Below, one piece after another: positions 53,380 to 61,586 of a stretch of DNA of 64,000 nucleotides (position 1 is the stretch's first letter; each line of letters begins with the position of its first letter). This DNA comes from Flagellimonas sp. CMM7. Lineage in GTDB: Bacteria; Bacteroidota; Bacteroidia; Flavobacteriales; Flavobacteriaceae. Both the position numbers and the translations under genes were made by a program. The notes beneath the pieces are model-generated. The model was not told where the DNA came from, searched no databases, and was given only the letters and a program-made list of their open reading frames with translations. The stretch spans positions 1,104,001 through 1,168,000 of the forward strand of contig NZ_CP090003.1 in the NCBI RefSeq assembly GCF_021390195.1. The letters are read 5' to 3'.

Positions 53380-53514
53380 ATGACTGATGAAATTTCTTTT
53401 GGCAATAAAATGCTGGTTGGCTTTTTACGGCTGATGGTATTTGTGCTAGTGCTTATATTGGTTGCTATTCCCGTTTGTATTCTATTGGATTTTCTTGGTT
53501 TATTGCCATCATAA
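53380..53514 (+). CDS. Single-helix membrane microprotein, 44 aa
   Basis: ATG to TAA encodes 44 residues: a short polar start (MTDEISFGNKM), one strong membrane helix (residues about 15-38, LRLMVFVLVLILVAIPVCI) and a short end LLPS. The frame is intact and the hydrophobic pattern is typical of membrane microproteins. It lies 103 bases after the sugar transporter and 13 bases before the convergent Lrp gene. Function unknown; whether it is expressed is not clear. Confidence 0.45.
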   Translation: MTDEISFGNKMLVGFLRLMVFVLVLILVAIPVCILLDFLGLLPS

Positions 53515-53527
53515 AAACTTTTAAAAG

Positions 53528-53971
53528 TTAAAAAGGTTCAGAACAAACCTTTCCATCTACAATAGAGGTCAATATTAAAGACGTTGTCAATTCTCCGTAG
53601 ACAGCAAGTCTCGTATTTAAATCCTCTAGGTGCTTTGGATCACGCACATAACCTCTCATTAGCATGCAATCATGCCCGGTAAGTTTGTGGCATTCGCAGA
53701 TTTCTGGTACCGAAGGAATGTAATTCTCGAACTGCTGAACCTGACCAAATCTGATTTTGATTGAAATATAAACACCCAGGGAATAGCCTAAAGCGTGCAT
53801 ATTCAACTTTGTATTGTAGCCTTCAATAATTCCCGCATCTTCCATTTTTTGAATTCGTTCCGCCACTGTAGGAGAAGCTAGTCCAATTTTTTGAGAAATC
53901 TCTTTTAAGGACACTCTTGCATCACTTTGTAAAGCTTCTAAAATTTCCCAATTCAATTTATCAACCTTCAT
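53528..53971 (-). CDS. Lrp/AsnC family transcriptional regulator
   Basis: A 147-aa regulator. The helix-turn-helix is in the first 50 residues (LEALQSDARVSLKEISQKIGLASPTVAERIQKMEDAG). The C-terminal RAM domain includes YIPSVPEICECHKLTGHDCMLMRGYVRD. Such proteins sense amino acids as octamers. It is divergent from the DinB operon, with about 110 bases between them, so it may regulate either unit. The effector is not known. Confidence 0.9.
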   Translation of the reverse strand: MKVDKLNWEILEALQSDARVSLKEISQKIGLASPTVAERIQKMEDAGIIEGYNTKLNMHALGYSLGVYISIKIRFGQVQQFENYIPSVPEICECHKLTGHDCMLMRGYVRDPKHLEDLNTRLAVYGELTTSLILTSIVDGKVCSEPF

Positions 53972-54039
53972 TTATTATTATATTTAATTAAAAAACATTC
54001 AAAAATAACTAAAATTAATATAATTACATTATTTAATAA

Positions 54040-54070
54040 TTTGAAGTCTTAGTTTGGTGTTTTAATTTTG
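54040..54070 (+). promoter_or_regulatory. Promoter of the DinB-DUF1272-DUF5916 operon
   Basis: TTTG (54040-54043), 19 bases, then TAATTTTG (54063-54070): perfect consensus. Transcription would start near 54077, which argues for ATG 54094 rather than ATG 54082 as the DinB start. Confidence 0.8.
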
Positions 54071-54093
54071 ATATCACACAAATGCAACAAATT

Positions 54094-54618
54094 ATGACTC
54101 CTAAAGATTTAAACCAAGATGAATTTGATTCATACTATCAGCGTTATATTGACAAGCTTTCCACTAGTATTTCTTTAAAGGAAGGGTTTGCAATAGGGCA
54201 AAAGCAGGTAATCAGTTTCTTTAAAACTATCCCCATTAAAAAACATGGCTATCGTTATGCTCCGCAAAAGTGGAGCATAAAGGAAATATTGCAGCACCTA
54301 ATAGATACCGAAAGAATTTTTATGTATCGCTGTTTTAGAATCGCGAGAAAAGACAAAACCCCATTGGCCGGTTTTGATCAAGGCATTTACATGGCCCCTT
54401 CCAATGCTGATAAAAAAACTATGGAAAGCCTACTGAATGAATATTCAACAACTCGGCAATCATCAATTTTTTTGTTGAATAGTTTATCTGAAAATGACTT
54501 GAAGTGTATAGGTAATGCCAATGGCAGTGCAATGTCTGCGAGGGCAGCGGCCTTTACAATTATTGGCCATGAAATATGGCATACTGAAATTATTAATAAG
54601 AAATACCTCGATAAATAA
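54094..54618 (+). CDS. DinB family protein
   Basis: A 174-aa four-helix-bundle protein of the DinB/DUF664 group. Likely metal-binding histidines lie in EILQHLIDTERIFMYR (helix 2) and in IIGHEIWHTEIINKKYL (helix 4), the normal pattern of thiol-dependent metal enzymes such as bacillithiol S-transferases. The gene starts just after a perfect promoter; ATG 54094 is preferred to ATG 54082. It overlaps the following gene by one base. A bacillithiol-linked role is possible, since Bacteroidetes lack glutathione, but is only inference. Confidence 0.85.
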   Translation: MTPKDLNQDEFDSYYQRYIDKLSTSISLKEGFAIGQKQVISFFKTIPIKKHGYRYAPQKWSIKEILQHLIDTERIFMYRCFRIARKDKTPLAGFDQGIYMAPSNADKKTMESLLNEYSTTRQSSIFLLNSLSENDLKCIGNANGSAMSARAAAFTIIGHEIWHTEIINKKYLDK

Positions 54619-54908
54619 TGCTAACGATTAGGCCAAACTGCGAACATTGTGATAAAGATTTACCCAACACCTCAACAGATGCGATGATATGCTCTTTTGA
54701 ATGCACTTATTGCACTACATGTGCTTTGGAGGTTTTTCAAAATGTGTGTCCAAGCTGCGGTGGCAATTTTGAGAAAAGGCCCATTAGACCTAAAAATATG
54801 GTGCTAAAGCACCCTGTTAGCCATAAAAGAGTATTTGCTCCAAAAGATTTAGAAAAAGCACAGATTCTAATGACCAAATTAAAAGACACACCTCCCAAAA
54901 AAAGATAA
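54618..54908 (+). CDS. DUF1272 zinc-ribbon-like protein
   Basis: A 96-aa protein of the DUF1272 family. Three Cys pairs are visible: CEHC near residue 8, CSFECTYCTTC, and CPSC. Together they should bind zinc in a compact ribbon; the C-terminal part is basic and extended. It is in the cytoplasm. Its start codon is within the DinB stop codon (TAATG), so translation is coupled, and the next gene begins 2 bases after its stop. Function unknown. Confidence 0.85.
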   Translation: MLTIRPNCEHCDKDLPNTSTDAMICSFECTYCTTCALEVFQNVCPSCGGNFEKRPIRPKNMVLKHPVSHKRVFAPKDLEKAQILMTKLKDTPPKKR

Positions 54909-54910
54909 GT

Positions 54911-55375
54911 ATGCAATTTGAAACCTATAAACCGAGAAAAATTGAATTCTTGCAACTATCAGAAGTGGATAATTGGAAAATAAAAATCTATTCGATTACG
55001 AATAAAGAAAAATTCACTTCTTTTAATATTCTTCAAAAAGTAGTTGCTAAACTTCCTATATGGCTCAATAGGGCTGCAGAATCACATATTCCCTCTCACA
55101 AAATTGCATTCTTAATTGTTCATGAAGCCAGGGAAGGAGTTTGGGTACTTTTAAACTGGTGGACGGGCGGTGAAATGATCGAAACCAAAGTCTATTTTGT
55201 GGATTATGAAACTCCCAATATTATCCGAAAATCGCCCTACGGAACTAATTCTCTATTATGTGTTTGGGAATTGGAGGTTTTTTTACACGAAAGAAAAACA
55301 TGGATTAAGGAAGTACTTCTAAACGCTGATAATCCAAGGTTTAACAATTACTTAGAAGATGTTATAAAAAACTGA
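54911..55375 (+). CDS. Hypothetical protein, 154 aa
   Basis: A 154-residue cytoplasmic protein with no signal peptide. It is rich in Trp and mixed alpha/beta: KIEFLQLSEVDNWKIKIYSI, then HKIAFLIVHEAREGVWVLLNWWTGGEMIETKVYFV, WELEVFLHERKTWIKEVLLN. The tryptophan-rich strands around VWVLLNWW look like a binding pocket. I do not recognise the family. It sits in the DinB-DUF1272 operon, 2 bases after DUF1272 and 2 bases before DUF5916, so it is co-transcribed. Confidence 0.7.
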   Translation: MQFETYKPRKIEFLQLSEVDNWKIKIYSITNKEKFTSFNILQKVVAKLPIWLNRAAESHIPSHKIAFLIVHEAREGVWVLLNWWTGGEMIETKVYFVDYETPNIIRKSPYGTNSLLCVWELEVFLHERKTWIKEVLLNADNPRFNNYLEDVIKN

Positions 55376-55377
55376 TT

Positions 55378-58014
55378 ATGAAATATTTATGCTTAACTGC
55401 ATTAGCACTATTGTGCTTAATGCCAGGAACCCTTTTGTCTCAAGATTCCATACCAAAACGTATTTATACCACATCTTTTGTTGAAGGTTTGGAGTCTCCT
55501 AAAATTGATGGTTTGTTAAATGATACTTCTTGGGAATTGGTAGCATGGAGCGGTGATTATGTAGAATTGAGTCCTCAAGAAAACACTCCTCCCACGGAAC
55601 AGACCAAACTTAAAATAGTGTACGATGAAAAAAACTTATACGTAGCCTTTAGATGCTATGACAAAGACCCCGATGGCATCGTTAGAAGGCTTTCAAGAAG
55701 AGACGGTTTTGACGGAGATTGGGTAGAAATCAATATTGACAGTTTTCATGATCTAAGAACAGCATTTTCTTTTACGCTTTCAGTTTCTGGTGTAAAGGGA
55801 GAGGAATTTATAACCAATGACGGCGGAAGTTGGGACAACACTTGGAACCCAATTTGGTATGCAAAAACCAACATTGACCAAGAAGGGTGGACAGCAGAAA
55901 TACGAATTCCATTAAGTCAACTCCGTTTTGGAAAAGGTGCAAATCAAGTCTGGGGAATACAGTCAACAAGACGCTATTTTAGAAAAGAAGAACGTTCAGT
56001 ATGGCAAAGAAGTCCTATAAATGCCCCAGGTTGGGTAAGTAGTTTTGGAGAACTGCATGGCTTAAAAAATTTAGAACCACAAAGACAATTGGAAATTCAA
56101 CCCTACGTTGTTTCCTCATTTACGACTTATGAAGCTGAAAATGGCAATCCATTTAGAGATGGTAATGACAAGCAATTAAATGCTGGGCTTGATGGAAAAA
56201 TTGGAGTCACCAATGATCTTACATTGGATTTTACCATAAATCCTGATTTTGGTCAAGTTGAGGCAGACCCATCCGCTATAGCATTGGATGGATTTCAAAT
56301 TTTCTTTCCAGAACAACGTCCCTTTTTTATTGAAAATAAAAACATATTCGATTATCGTTATTCAACCTCTCAATCACTATACACATTGGGGTTTGACAAT
56401 ATTTTTTATTCAAGAAGGATAGGGCGCTCCCCTCAAGGTTTTGCCAATATTGAACAAGGGGAATTCTCTGAACAACCAGATGCAACCACAATACTTGGTG
56501 CAACAAAATTTAGTGGGAAAACAAAAAATGGGTGGTCCATTGGACTTTTGGAAAGTATGACATCCGAAGAATCTGCAAAAATAAATGGCCCTAATGGCGA
56601 CAGGGAGCAAGTTGTAGAACCATTCACCAATTATTTAGTGGGCAGGCTACAAAAGGATTTTAACAATAGAAATACCTTTTTGGGTGGAATATTTACAGCC
56701 ACGAACCGGAACAAAACTAAAAATCTTTCTTTTTTACACGAGGCTGCGTATAGTGGTGGAATCGACCTTAAACATCAATGGAAAAATCGTGCTTGGTATC
56801 TAAACAGTACCTTTATATTTAGTCATGTTACCGGCACTTCTGAAGCCATAAACGCTACCCAAAATTCTTTTATTCGATTATTTCAAAGAGAAGGGGCATC
56901 ATACCTAAATGTGGATGCAGGAAGAACATCTTTGACCGGAACAGGAGGAAACATTAATATTGGCAAAGCGGCAGGTAATTGGAGGTTTGAAACAGGGGGC
57001 GCTTGGAACTCTCCCGAGCTTGAGCTAAACGATATTGGTTTTCAAATTCAAGCAGATGATTTTCGACACTATTCATGGTTAAGCTATAGAACCACAAAAC
57101 CTATGGAAAAAGTAAGGTCTTATACATTAAATTATCGTCATTTAGCTTCTTTTGATTTTGGTGGTAATCTTAATGACACAAGATTTGATGTTAACGGATT
57201 TGTCAACCTCAACAATAACTGGTTCATCAACGGAGGCATCACCTATAGGCCATTAATTTTCTCCAATTTTGCATTGCGAGGTGGTCCTCGACTGAAATTT
57301 CCTTCTCAATTTGGTATTAGGCAAGGTTTAATATCTGACAGTAGAAACAAACTTCGATTGAACATGACCCATACTGCCACATGGGGTGCTGAAAATGCCC
57401 TGTTCAATTATAATATTAATGGACAAATAACCTATCAACCTACAAATGCTTTACAGGTTTCAATAGCACCATCTTACACACTGAATAGGGATGAACTACA
57501 ATATGTAAACACTTCTTTTTTTAATGATGATTCAAGATACATCAACGCAAGTATTCAGCAACAAACATTGAGCTTCCCTTTACGTATTGATTACATACTT
57601 ACACCAAATTTAAGTCTGCAATATTGGGGGCAGCCATTTATTTCCAGAGGTATTTATAAGAATTTAAAGTATATCACAAACCCTACAGCAAGTCAATTCA
57701 ACAATAGATTTCAAAGTTATGATCCCACTCAACTTACACTTGTAAATGGAACTTATAATATTGATGAAAACAGCGATGGAAACGTAGACTACAGTTTTTT
57801 TCAACCAGATTTTTCATTTGTGCAATGGCGGTCAAATATGGTTTTACGATGGGAGTATATTCCAGGATCTGAATTGTATTTAGTCTGGTCCCAAGACATA
57901 TCACAGTTTGGTGATTTTAATCAAGGTCTTTTTGAAGGGCTTGACAATAATATTTTAAACACTAGGCCGGAAAACATTTTTCTAGTAAAGGTGACATACA
58001 GATTTAGAAGATAA
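55378..58014 (+). CDS. DUF5916 outer-membrane protein with CBM9-like domain (paralogue B)
   Basis: An 878-aa exported protein with a signal peptide ending GTLLSQ. The CBM9-like domain is at about 30-220 (KIDGLLNDTSW, FRCYDKDP, RRDGFDGDWVEINID), followed by the DUF5916 region with NPDFGQVEADPSAIALDGFQIFF and PEQRPFFIENKNIF and a strand-rich end LVKVTYRFRR. By eye it is about two-thirds identical to paralogue A over the first 150 residues. Unlike paralogue A, it is the fourth gene of an operon with DinB and DUF1272. Function unknown. Confidence 0.85.
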   Translation: MKYLCLTALALLCLMPGTLLSQDSIPKRIYTTSFVEGLESPKIDGLLNDTSWELVAWSGDYVELSPQENTPPTEQTKLKIVYDEKNLYVAFRCYDKDPDGIVRRLSRRDGFDGDWVEINIDSFHDLRTAFSFTLSVSGVKGEEFITNDGGSWDNTWNPIWYAKTNIDQEGWTAEIRIPLSQLRFGKGANQVWGIQSTRRYFRKEERSVWQRSPINAPGWVSSFGELHGLKNLEPQRQLEIQPYVVSSFTTYEAENGNPFRDGNDKQLNAGLDGKIGVTNDLTLDFTINPDFGQVEADPSAIALDGFQIFFPEQRPFFIENKNIFDYRYSTSQSLYTLGFDNIFYSRRIGRSPQGFANIEQGEFSEQPDATTILGATKFSGKTKNGWSIGLLESMTSEESAKINGPNGDREQVVEPFTNYLVGRLQKDFNNRNTFLGGIFTATNRNKTKNLSFLHEAAYSGGIDLKHQWKNRAWYLNSTFIFSHVTGTSEAINATQNSFIRLFQREGASYLNVDAGRTSLTGTGGNINIGKAAGNWRFETGGAWNSPELELNDIGFQIQADDFRHYSWLSYRTTKPMEKVRSYTLNYRHLASFDFGGNLNDTRFDVNGFVNLNNNWFINGGITYRPLIFSNFALRGGPRLKFPSQFGIRQGLISDSRNKLRLNMTHTATWGAENALFNYNINGQITYQPTNALQVSIAPSYTLNRDELQYVNTSFFNDDSRYINASIQQQTLSFPLRIDYILTPNLSLQYWGQPFISRGIYKNLKYITNPTASQFNNRFQSYDPTQLTLVNGTYNIDENSDGNVDYSFFQPDFSFVQWRSNMVLRWEYIPGSELYLVWSQDISQFGDFNQGLFEGLDNNILNTRPENIFLVKVTYRFRR

Positions 58015-58016
58015 TC

Positions 58017-58478
58017 ATGAAGATAAACCCAAACATTAGATTGGTTCAACCAGGAGATATAGATGAAATCATACTTTTATGCAAAGCACATGCTGCCTAT
58101 GAAAAAACTGAATATAGACTTACAACTCAAAAAGAAGACCTGTTAAATGATTTATTTCTAGAAACACCAAAACTATATTGTATAGTGGTCGTATATGACC
58201 ACGCAATAATTGGCTACGCAACATACATGAAACAATATTCAACTTGGGATGCAGAAGAATATATTTATATGGATTGTATTTTTCTTAAAGAATACGCAAG
58301 AGGCTTAGGACTGGGAGAAAAAATAATGGCCAGAATCCAAGAGGAAGGTAAAAAAATGGGGTGTACACGTATACAATGGCAAACACCTAATTTCAATACC
58401 CGTGCCATCAAATTTTATAAACGAATAGGAGCTGTTTCAAAACCTAAGGAACGATTCTTTTTAAATAATAGTTTTTAA
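58017..58478 (+). CDS. GNAT family N-acetyltransferase
   Basis: A 153-aa acetyltransferase. The GNAT fold is visible from IRLVQPGDIDEIILLCKAHA, the acceptor strand YIYMDCIFLKEYARGLGLGEKIM with the acetyl-CoA pyrophosphate loop R-G-L-G-L-G, and the C-terminal NFNTRAIKFYKRIGA. Its substrate is unknown. It starts 2 bases after the DUF5916 gene, so it ends that operon; its last 4 bases overlap the 3' end of the convergent lipoprotein gene. Confidence 0.88.
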   Translation: MKINPNIRLVQPGDIDEIILLCKAHAAYEKTEYRLTTQKEDLLNDLFLETPKLYCIVVVYDHAIIGYATYMKQYSTWDAEEYIYMDCIFLKEYARGLGLGEKIMARIQEEGKKMGCTRIQWQTPNFNTRAIKFYKRIGAVSKPKERFFLNNSF

Positions 58479-59101
58479 AAAATTACGTCCTCTTCTCCCA
58501 TCTTATTAGCTATTAGCCTAATATATGATTCAATTGTTTTCTCCATTTTCATAGGCTCTAGAACATCTATATCGCTTCTCCAGATAAGCTCCCTTTCTTT
58601 ATCAATACATATGCAATACAATGAAGTTTCCACGGTATAGATATTGAATGTCTCATAGTATTCTGAATTGTAATAAATGTCTTGATGTTCAAGGTAATCT
58701 GTGCTAAAACGAGTATACATTTCATTTAGATTACTCATTCTTTCTCTAAACGTCCTTCTGTTTTCCGTACCAACCACTTTAGTAAAAAGAATGGCATCAA
58801 AACCTTTATCCAATAACTGTCCCTCAACTTCTGAGAGTTCTTCTTCTGACTTTTCTGAAGATGTAAATTCAACATCAAAAAGATCTATACTACGCACTGC
58901 CTCGACTCCTTTTTCATTTAACCTCTCGGTAAGTCTCGACTCAAATTCTGTTCTCAAATTTTCATCCTGGGTCATTCCAACCACAAGAACCTTATATGCA
59001 TCAAACAAAACTATATCAGGGTTTTTCCAAGTACTAACAAGCTTTGTAGAGGAACACCCTAATAACAGCAACATACTAAGACATACTATTTTTGTTTTCA
59101 T
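58475..59101 (-). CDS. Putative lipoprotein, DUF4136-like
   Basis: A 208-aa protein with a lipoprotein signal peptide: MKTKIVCLSMLLLLGC, with the lipobox Cys16. The mature part (SSTKLVSTWKNPD, KVLVVGMTQDENLRTEFESRLTERLNEKGVEAV, FDAILFTKVVG) resembles small periplasmic lipoproteins annotated as DUF4136. The acidic SSEKSEEELSEVEGQL segment may be a linker. It follows the HPF gene on the same strand by 48 bases. No function can be assigned. Confidence 0.75.
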   Translation of the reverse strand: MKTKIVCLSMLLLLGCSSTKLVSTWKNPDIVLFDAYKVLVVGMTQDENLRTEFESRLTERLNEKGVEAVRSIDLFDVEFTSSEKSEEELSEVEGQLLDKGFDAILFTKVVGTENRRTFRERMSNLNEMYTRFSTDYLEHQDIYYNSEYYETFNIYTVETSLYCICIDKERELIWRSDIDVLEPMKMEKTIESYIRLIANKMGEEDVIF

Positions 59102-59149
59102 TGGAAAAAGTTTAATAATTCTTCTAGCTATTCAACTATATGGCCGTGG

Positions 59150-59449
59150 CTAATGTCTCACAAACACGCTTTGCCTTTTTTCTAACTGTCTTTTCAGTTC
59201 TTCAATTGTTTCAACCATTGCTTTCTCAAAATTGTTTGTTCTGGATTTTGCAAAAAGTCTAGGTCCGGGAGCACTAAGTTCTATCTCGCAAACTTTATCT
59301 TCCCCAGCTTTATCATTCTCAATCTTAAAAAGTACATTGGCATTAATAACCCAACTGTATCTCCACCCAAGTTTATCAAGTTTCTTTAGTAAAATCTTGT
59401 TCAAAGATTCACTGACTTCCATTTTTTGATACTGAATATTTACTACCAT
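59150..59449 (-). CDS. hpf: Short ribosome hibernation-promoting factor (HPF/RaiA family)
   Basis: A 99-aa protein of the sigma-54 modulation/ribosome hibernation family: VVNIQYQKMEVSESLNKILLKKLDKLG, then IENDKAGEDKVCEIELSAPGPRLFAKSRTNNFEKAMVETIEELKRQLEKRQ. The length is the short type without the C-terminal dimerisation domain of long HPF. It binds the 30S decoding centre and inactivates the ribosome in stationary phase. A TAGTTTTG -7 element is 25 bases upstream. Confidence 0.9.
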   Translation of the reverse strand: MVVNIQYQKMEVSESLNKILLKKLDKLGWRYSWVINANVLFKIENDKAGEDKVCEIELSAPGPRLFAKSRTNNFEKAMVETIEELKRQLEKRQSVFVRH

Positions 59450-59474
59450 AACAGATTTACTTTTTATTATACAT

Positions 59475-59482
59475 CAAAACTA
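59475..59482 (-). promoter_or_regulatory. -7 element of hpf
   Basis: TAGTTTTG on the minus strand matches TANNTTTG and lies 25 bases before the ATG. The sequence 19 bases upstream is TTTT rather than TTTG. Confidence 0.5.
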
Positions 59483-59532
59483 GATCCCTGACTAAAGGAA
59501 TAAAATGACATTTGTCAGTATTTATGGATTGT

Positions 59533-59640
59533 TCATGATCCAGAGCTCTCTTCAAACCAAAAACCCATCAAGGTTTCCTCATCTTCACATACAGAACACC
59601 GAACATGACCTATATCATTTATAAAACGACAAAGACACAA
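59533..59640 (-). other. Possible cysteine-rich microprotein or gene remnant, 35 codons
   Basis: In the 248-base gap upstream of hpf, a minus-strand frame from a TTG at 59640 to TGA encodes 35 residues with CLC near the start, then RFINDIGHVRCSVCEDEETLMGF. The spacing C-x-C, His, C-x2-C looks like a small zinc site, and the composition is protein-like. There is no ATG, and a stop codon lies 8 codons above the TTG, so it may be a remnant rather than a gene. The rest of the gap shows no structure. Confidence 0.25.
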
Positions 59641-59697
59641 TAATTTTACCCAGAATTTTAAGCCTTATCTATTTGGCGTCTTTCTAAACTAAAAGCA

Positions 59698-60210
59698 ATG
59701 AAAAATCTTAAAGAATTTTTGATTTTCATCTTATTTGCAATTGGTCTCTCTTTACTTTTTGCAGTCTGGTACAATCAAGAATTTTCCTTGGCTAAAGTAG
59801 AATCATTTGAGATAAACAACCCAGAGTTGGAGTCCAAGCTTCTTATTGCTTGTACTGAAGGAAACTTTCCTGAAAAAATTGGTCATGGAATACTAGATCA
59901 TTACAAAAACAATTATAACCTCAGCCTTGTGGATATTTCTGATCTAAATAAAATAAATCCAGAAAATTATGAGGGAATCTTTTTGATTCATACTTGGGAA
60001 AAATGGAATCCTCCGCCAGATATTGTTGAGTTCATGGGCGTTTCCAAAAAGCTCAATAACAAGACAGTAATTATGGCTACTTCCAGTGGTGGCTCATCCC
60101 AAACGGATGACGTAGATGGAATTTCAGGTGGCAAAGCATCTGAAAGCATACAATTCTATGTAGAAGAAGCCATTACCAAGATGAACCTTGTTCTAGATAC
60201 CCGGAAGTAA
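59698..60210 (+). CDS. Membrane-anchored flavodoxin-like protein
   Basis: A 170-aa protein with one N-terminal membrane helix (residues 6-25, FLIFILFAIGLSLLFAVWY) and a periplasm-facing or cytoplasmic domain of flavodoxin-like layout. The strand-loop LLIACTEGNFPEKIGHGIL stands where the FMN phosphate loop of flavodoxins would be, and VIMATSSGGSS where the second flavin loop would be. It lacks the canonical T-x-T-G-N-T sequence. I do not recognise a closer family. It is a single gene, convergent with pfk. FMN binding is only a suggestion. Confidence 0.6.
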   Translation: MKNLKEFLIFILFAIGLSLLFAVWYNQEFSLAKVESFEINNPELESKLLIACTEGNFPEKIGHGILDHYKNNYNLSLVDISDLNKINPENYEGIFLIHTWEKWNPPPDIVEFMGVSKKLNNKTVIMATSSGGSSQTDDVDGISGGKASESIQFYVEEAITKMNLVLDTRK

Positions 60211-60255
60211 AAATTCCACAGTCAACCCTTTAAAAGATGTAGTTGCGTAAATCTC

Positions 60256-61575
60256 TTATTTTATTGAAAACGGTTGACCTGTGCTCTGTAAAACAGCAAA
60301 CCAAAACCCACTTTCCAAATCAATTTTCTTTCTTTTGGAAACAACGGCAGAAATAGGTAAATAAACAAATTTGTTGTTGACCTTGCCGACAACAAATTTT
60401 GTTTTTCCGCTCATTGCACCATGCACCGCTTGGTACGCCAAGCTACTACAAAACACACTATCACCAGAATTTGCTGCGGCACTTCTAATAATATAACTTG
60501 GATCAATATACTTGATGGTCACAGGAAAAACCTCAGAGAAGTATTCGGTTATTTTTTGCTTTAAGAATAGACCTATATCATCGTGCTGAACATTTCCTGA
60601 AGCATCGGTCACAACCTCATCCTTCTCAAAAAGATGTTGCCCTGCCCCTTCTGCCACCACAATAACTGCATGATGTTTGGCCTCTAATCTATTCTTTAAA
60701 ACTTCTAGGAAACCATTTTCACCATAAAGGCTAAAATCCATCTCAGGTACAAGCACAAAGTTTACTACGGGCATTGCCAGCGACGCAGATGCGGCAATAA
60801 AACCACTGTCCCTACCCATTAACTTTACAATCGAAATACCATTATAAGCTCCATGGGCTTCATTATGCGCGTCCTTTAAAATTGGACTTGCAATGTCAAA
60901 CGCTGTTTCAAAACCAAAAGATTTATCAATAATATCGACATCATTGTCTATTGTTTTAGGAATTCCAACAACGCTAATATCCAAACCTCTTCTCATTATT
61001 TCTTCGCCAATGGCATTACACCCTTTTAGGGTACCATCGCCTCCGATAGTAAAGAGCATTTGAATGTCATTCTCAACCAAAGTATCAACCATTAGAGAAA
61101 CGTCTTGTGCTCCTCTTGAAGAACCTAAAATTGTCCCACCAAACTGATGGGTATCCTTTACTTTGTCTGGAGTGAGCTCTATAAAACCATGACCCATTGC
61201 TGGGTTTAATCCTTCAAAGCCATATGGGACTCCCAAAATCTTTTTGACATCATAAAAATAATGTAGTGCCATTACAATTCCTCGAATCACATTGTTAATA
61301 CCGGGACAGAGTCCACCACAAGTAACTATTCCGGCATTGAAGTTTTTTGGTTCAAAATGTATGTTTTGTCTTGGACCTGCCTTTTCAAGGCACAAAGGCT
61401 CTTCTTTATTGGCAATACATTGTACATAACCTTCTAAAGAAGTATCAAAAACCAATTTATCCGTTTCACTTATAAAAGTGAAGATATTATCTCCCCTAAC
61501 AGTACTCAACTGAAGGGGAGATTTAAATTTAGGAACTCCTAAATTTTCTATTTGGAATTCGATTTTATTGCTCAC
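60256..61575 (-). CDS. pfkA: 6-phosphofructokinase with mixed ATP/PPi signature
   Basis: A 439-aa phosphofructokinase. Motifs: CGGLCPGINNVIRGIV (86-101), GGDGT at 178-182, PKTIDND at 206-212 and MGRDSGFIA (253-261). The Gly in GGDGT is typical of ATP enzymes, while the Lys in PKTIDND is typical of PPi enzymes; the same mix is known in ATP-dependent trypanosomatid PFK, which is thought to come from a PPi ancestor. ATP use is therefore more likely, but not certain. The start is GTG at 61575, just after an in-frame stop. It lies 11 bases after pckA. Confidence 0.9.
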   Translation of the reverse strand: MSNKIEFQIENLGVPKFKSPLQLSTVRGDNIFTFISETDKLVFDTSLEGYVQCIANKEEPLCLEKAGPRQNIHFEPKNFNAGIVTCGGLCPGINNVIRGIVMALHYFYDVKKILGVPYGFEGLNPAMGHGFIELTPDKVKDTHQFGGTILGSSRGAQDVSLMVDTLVENDIQMLFTIGGDGTLKGCNAIGEEIMRRGLDISVVGIPKTIDNDVDIIDKSFGFETAFDIASPILKDAHNEAHGAYNGISIVKLMGRDSGFIAASASLAMPVVNFVLVPEMDFSLYGENGFLEVLKNRLEAKHHAVIVVAEGAGQHLFEKDEVVTDASGNVQHDDIGLFLKQKITEYFSEVFPVTIKYIDPSYIIRSAAANSGDSVFCSSLAYQAVHGAMSGKTKFVVGKVNNKFVYLPISAVVSKRKKIDLESGFWFAVLQSTGQPFSIK

Positions 61576-61586
61576 TTAATTTGAAA

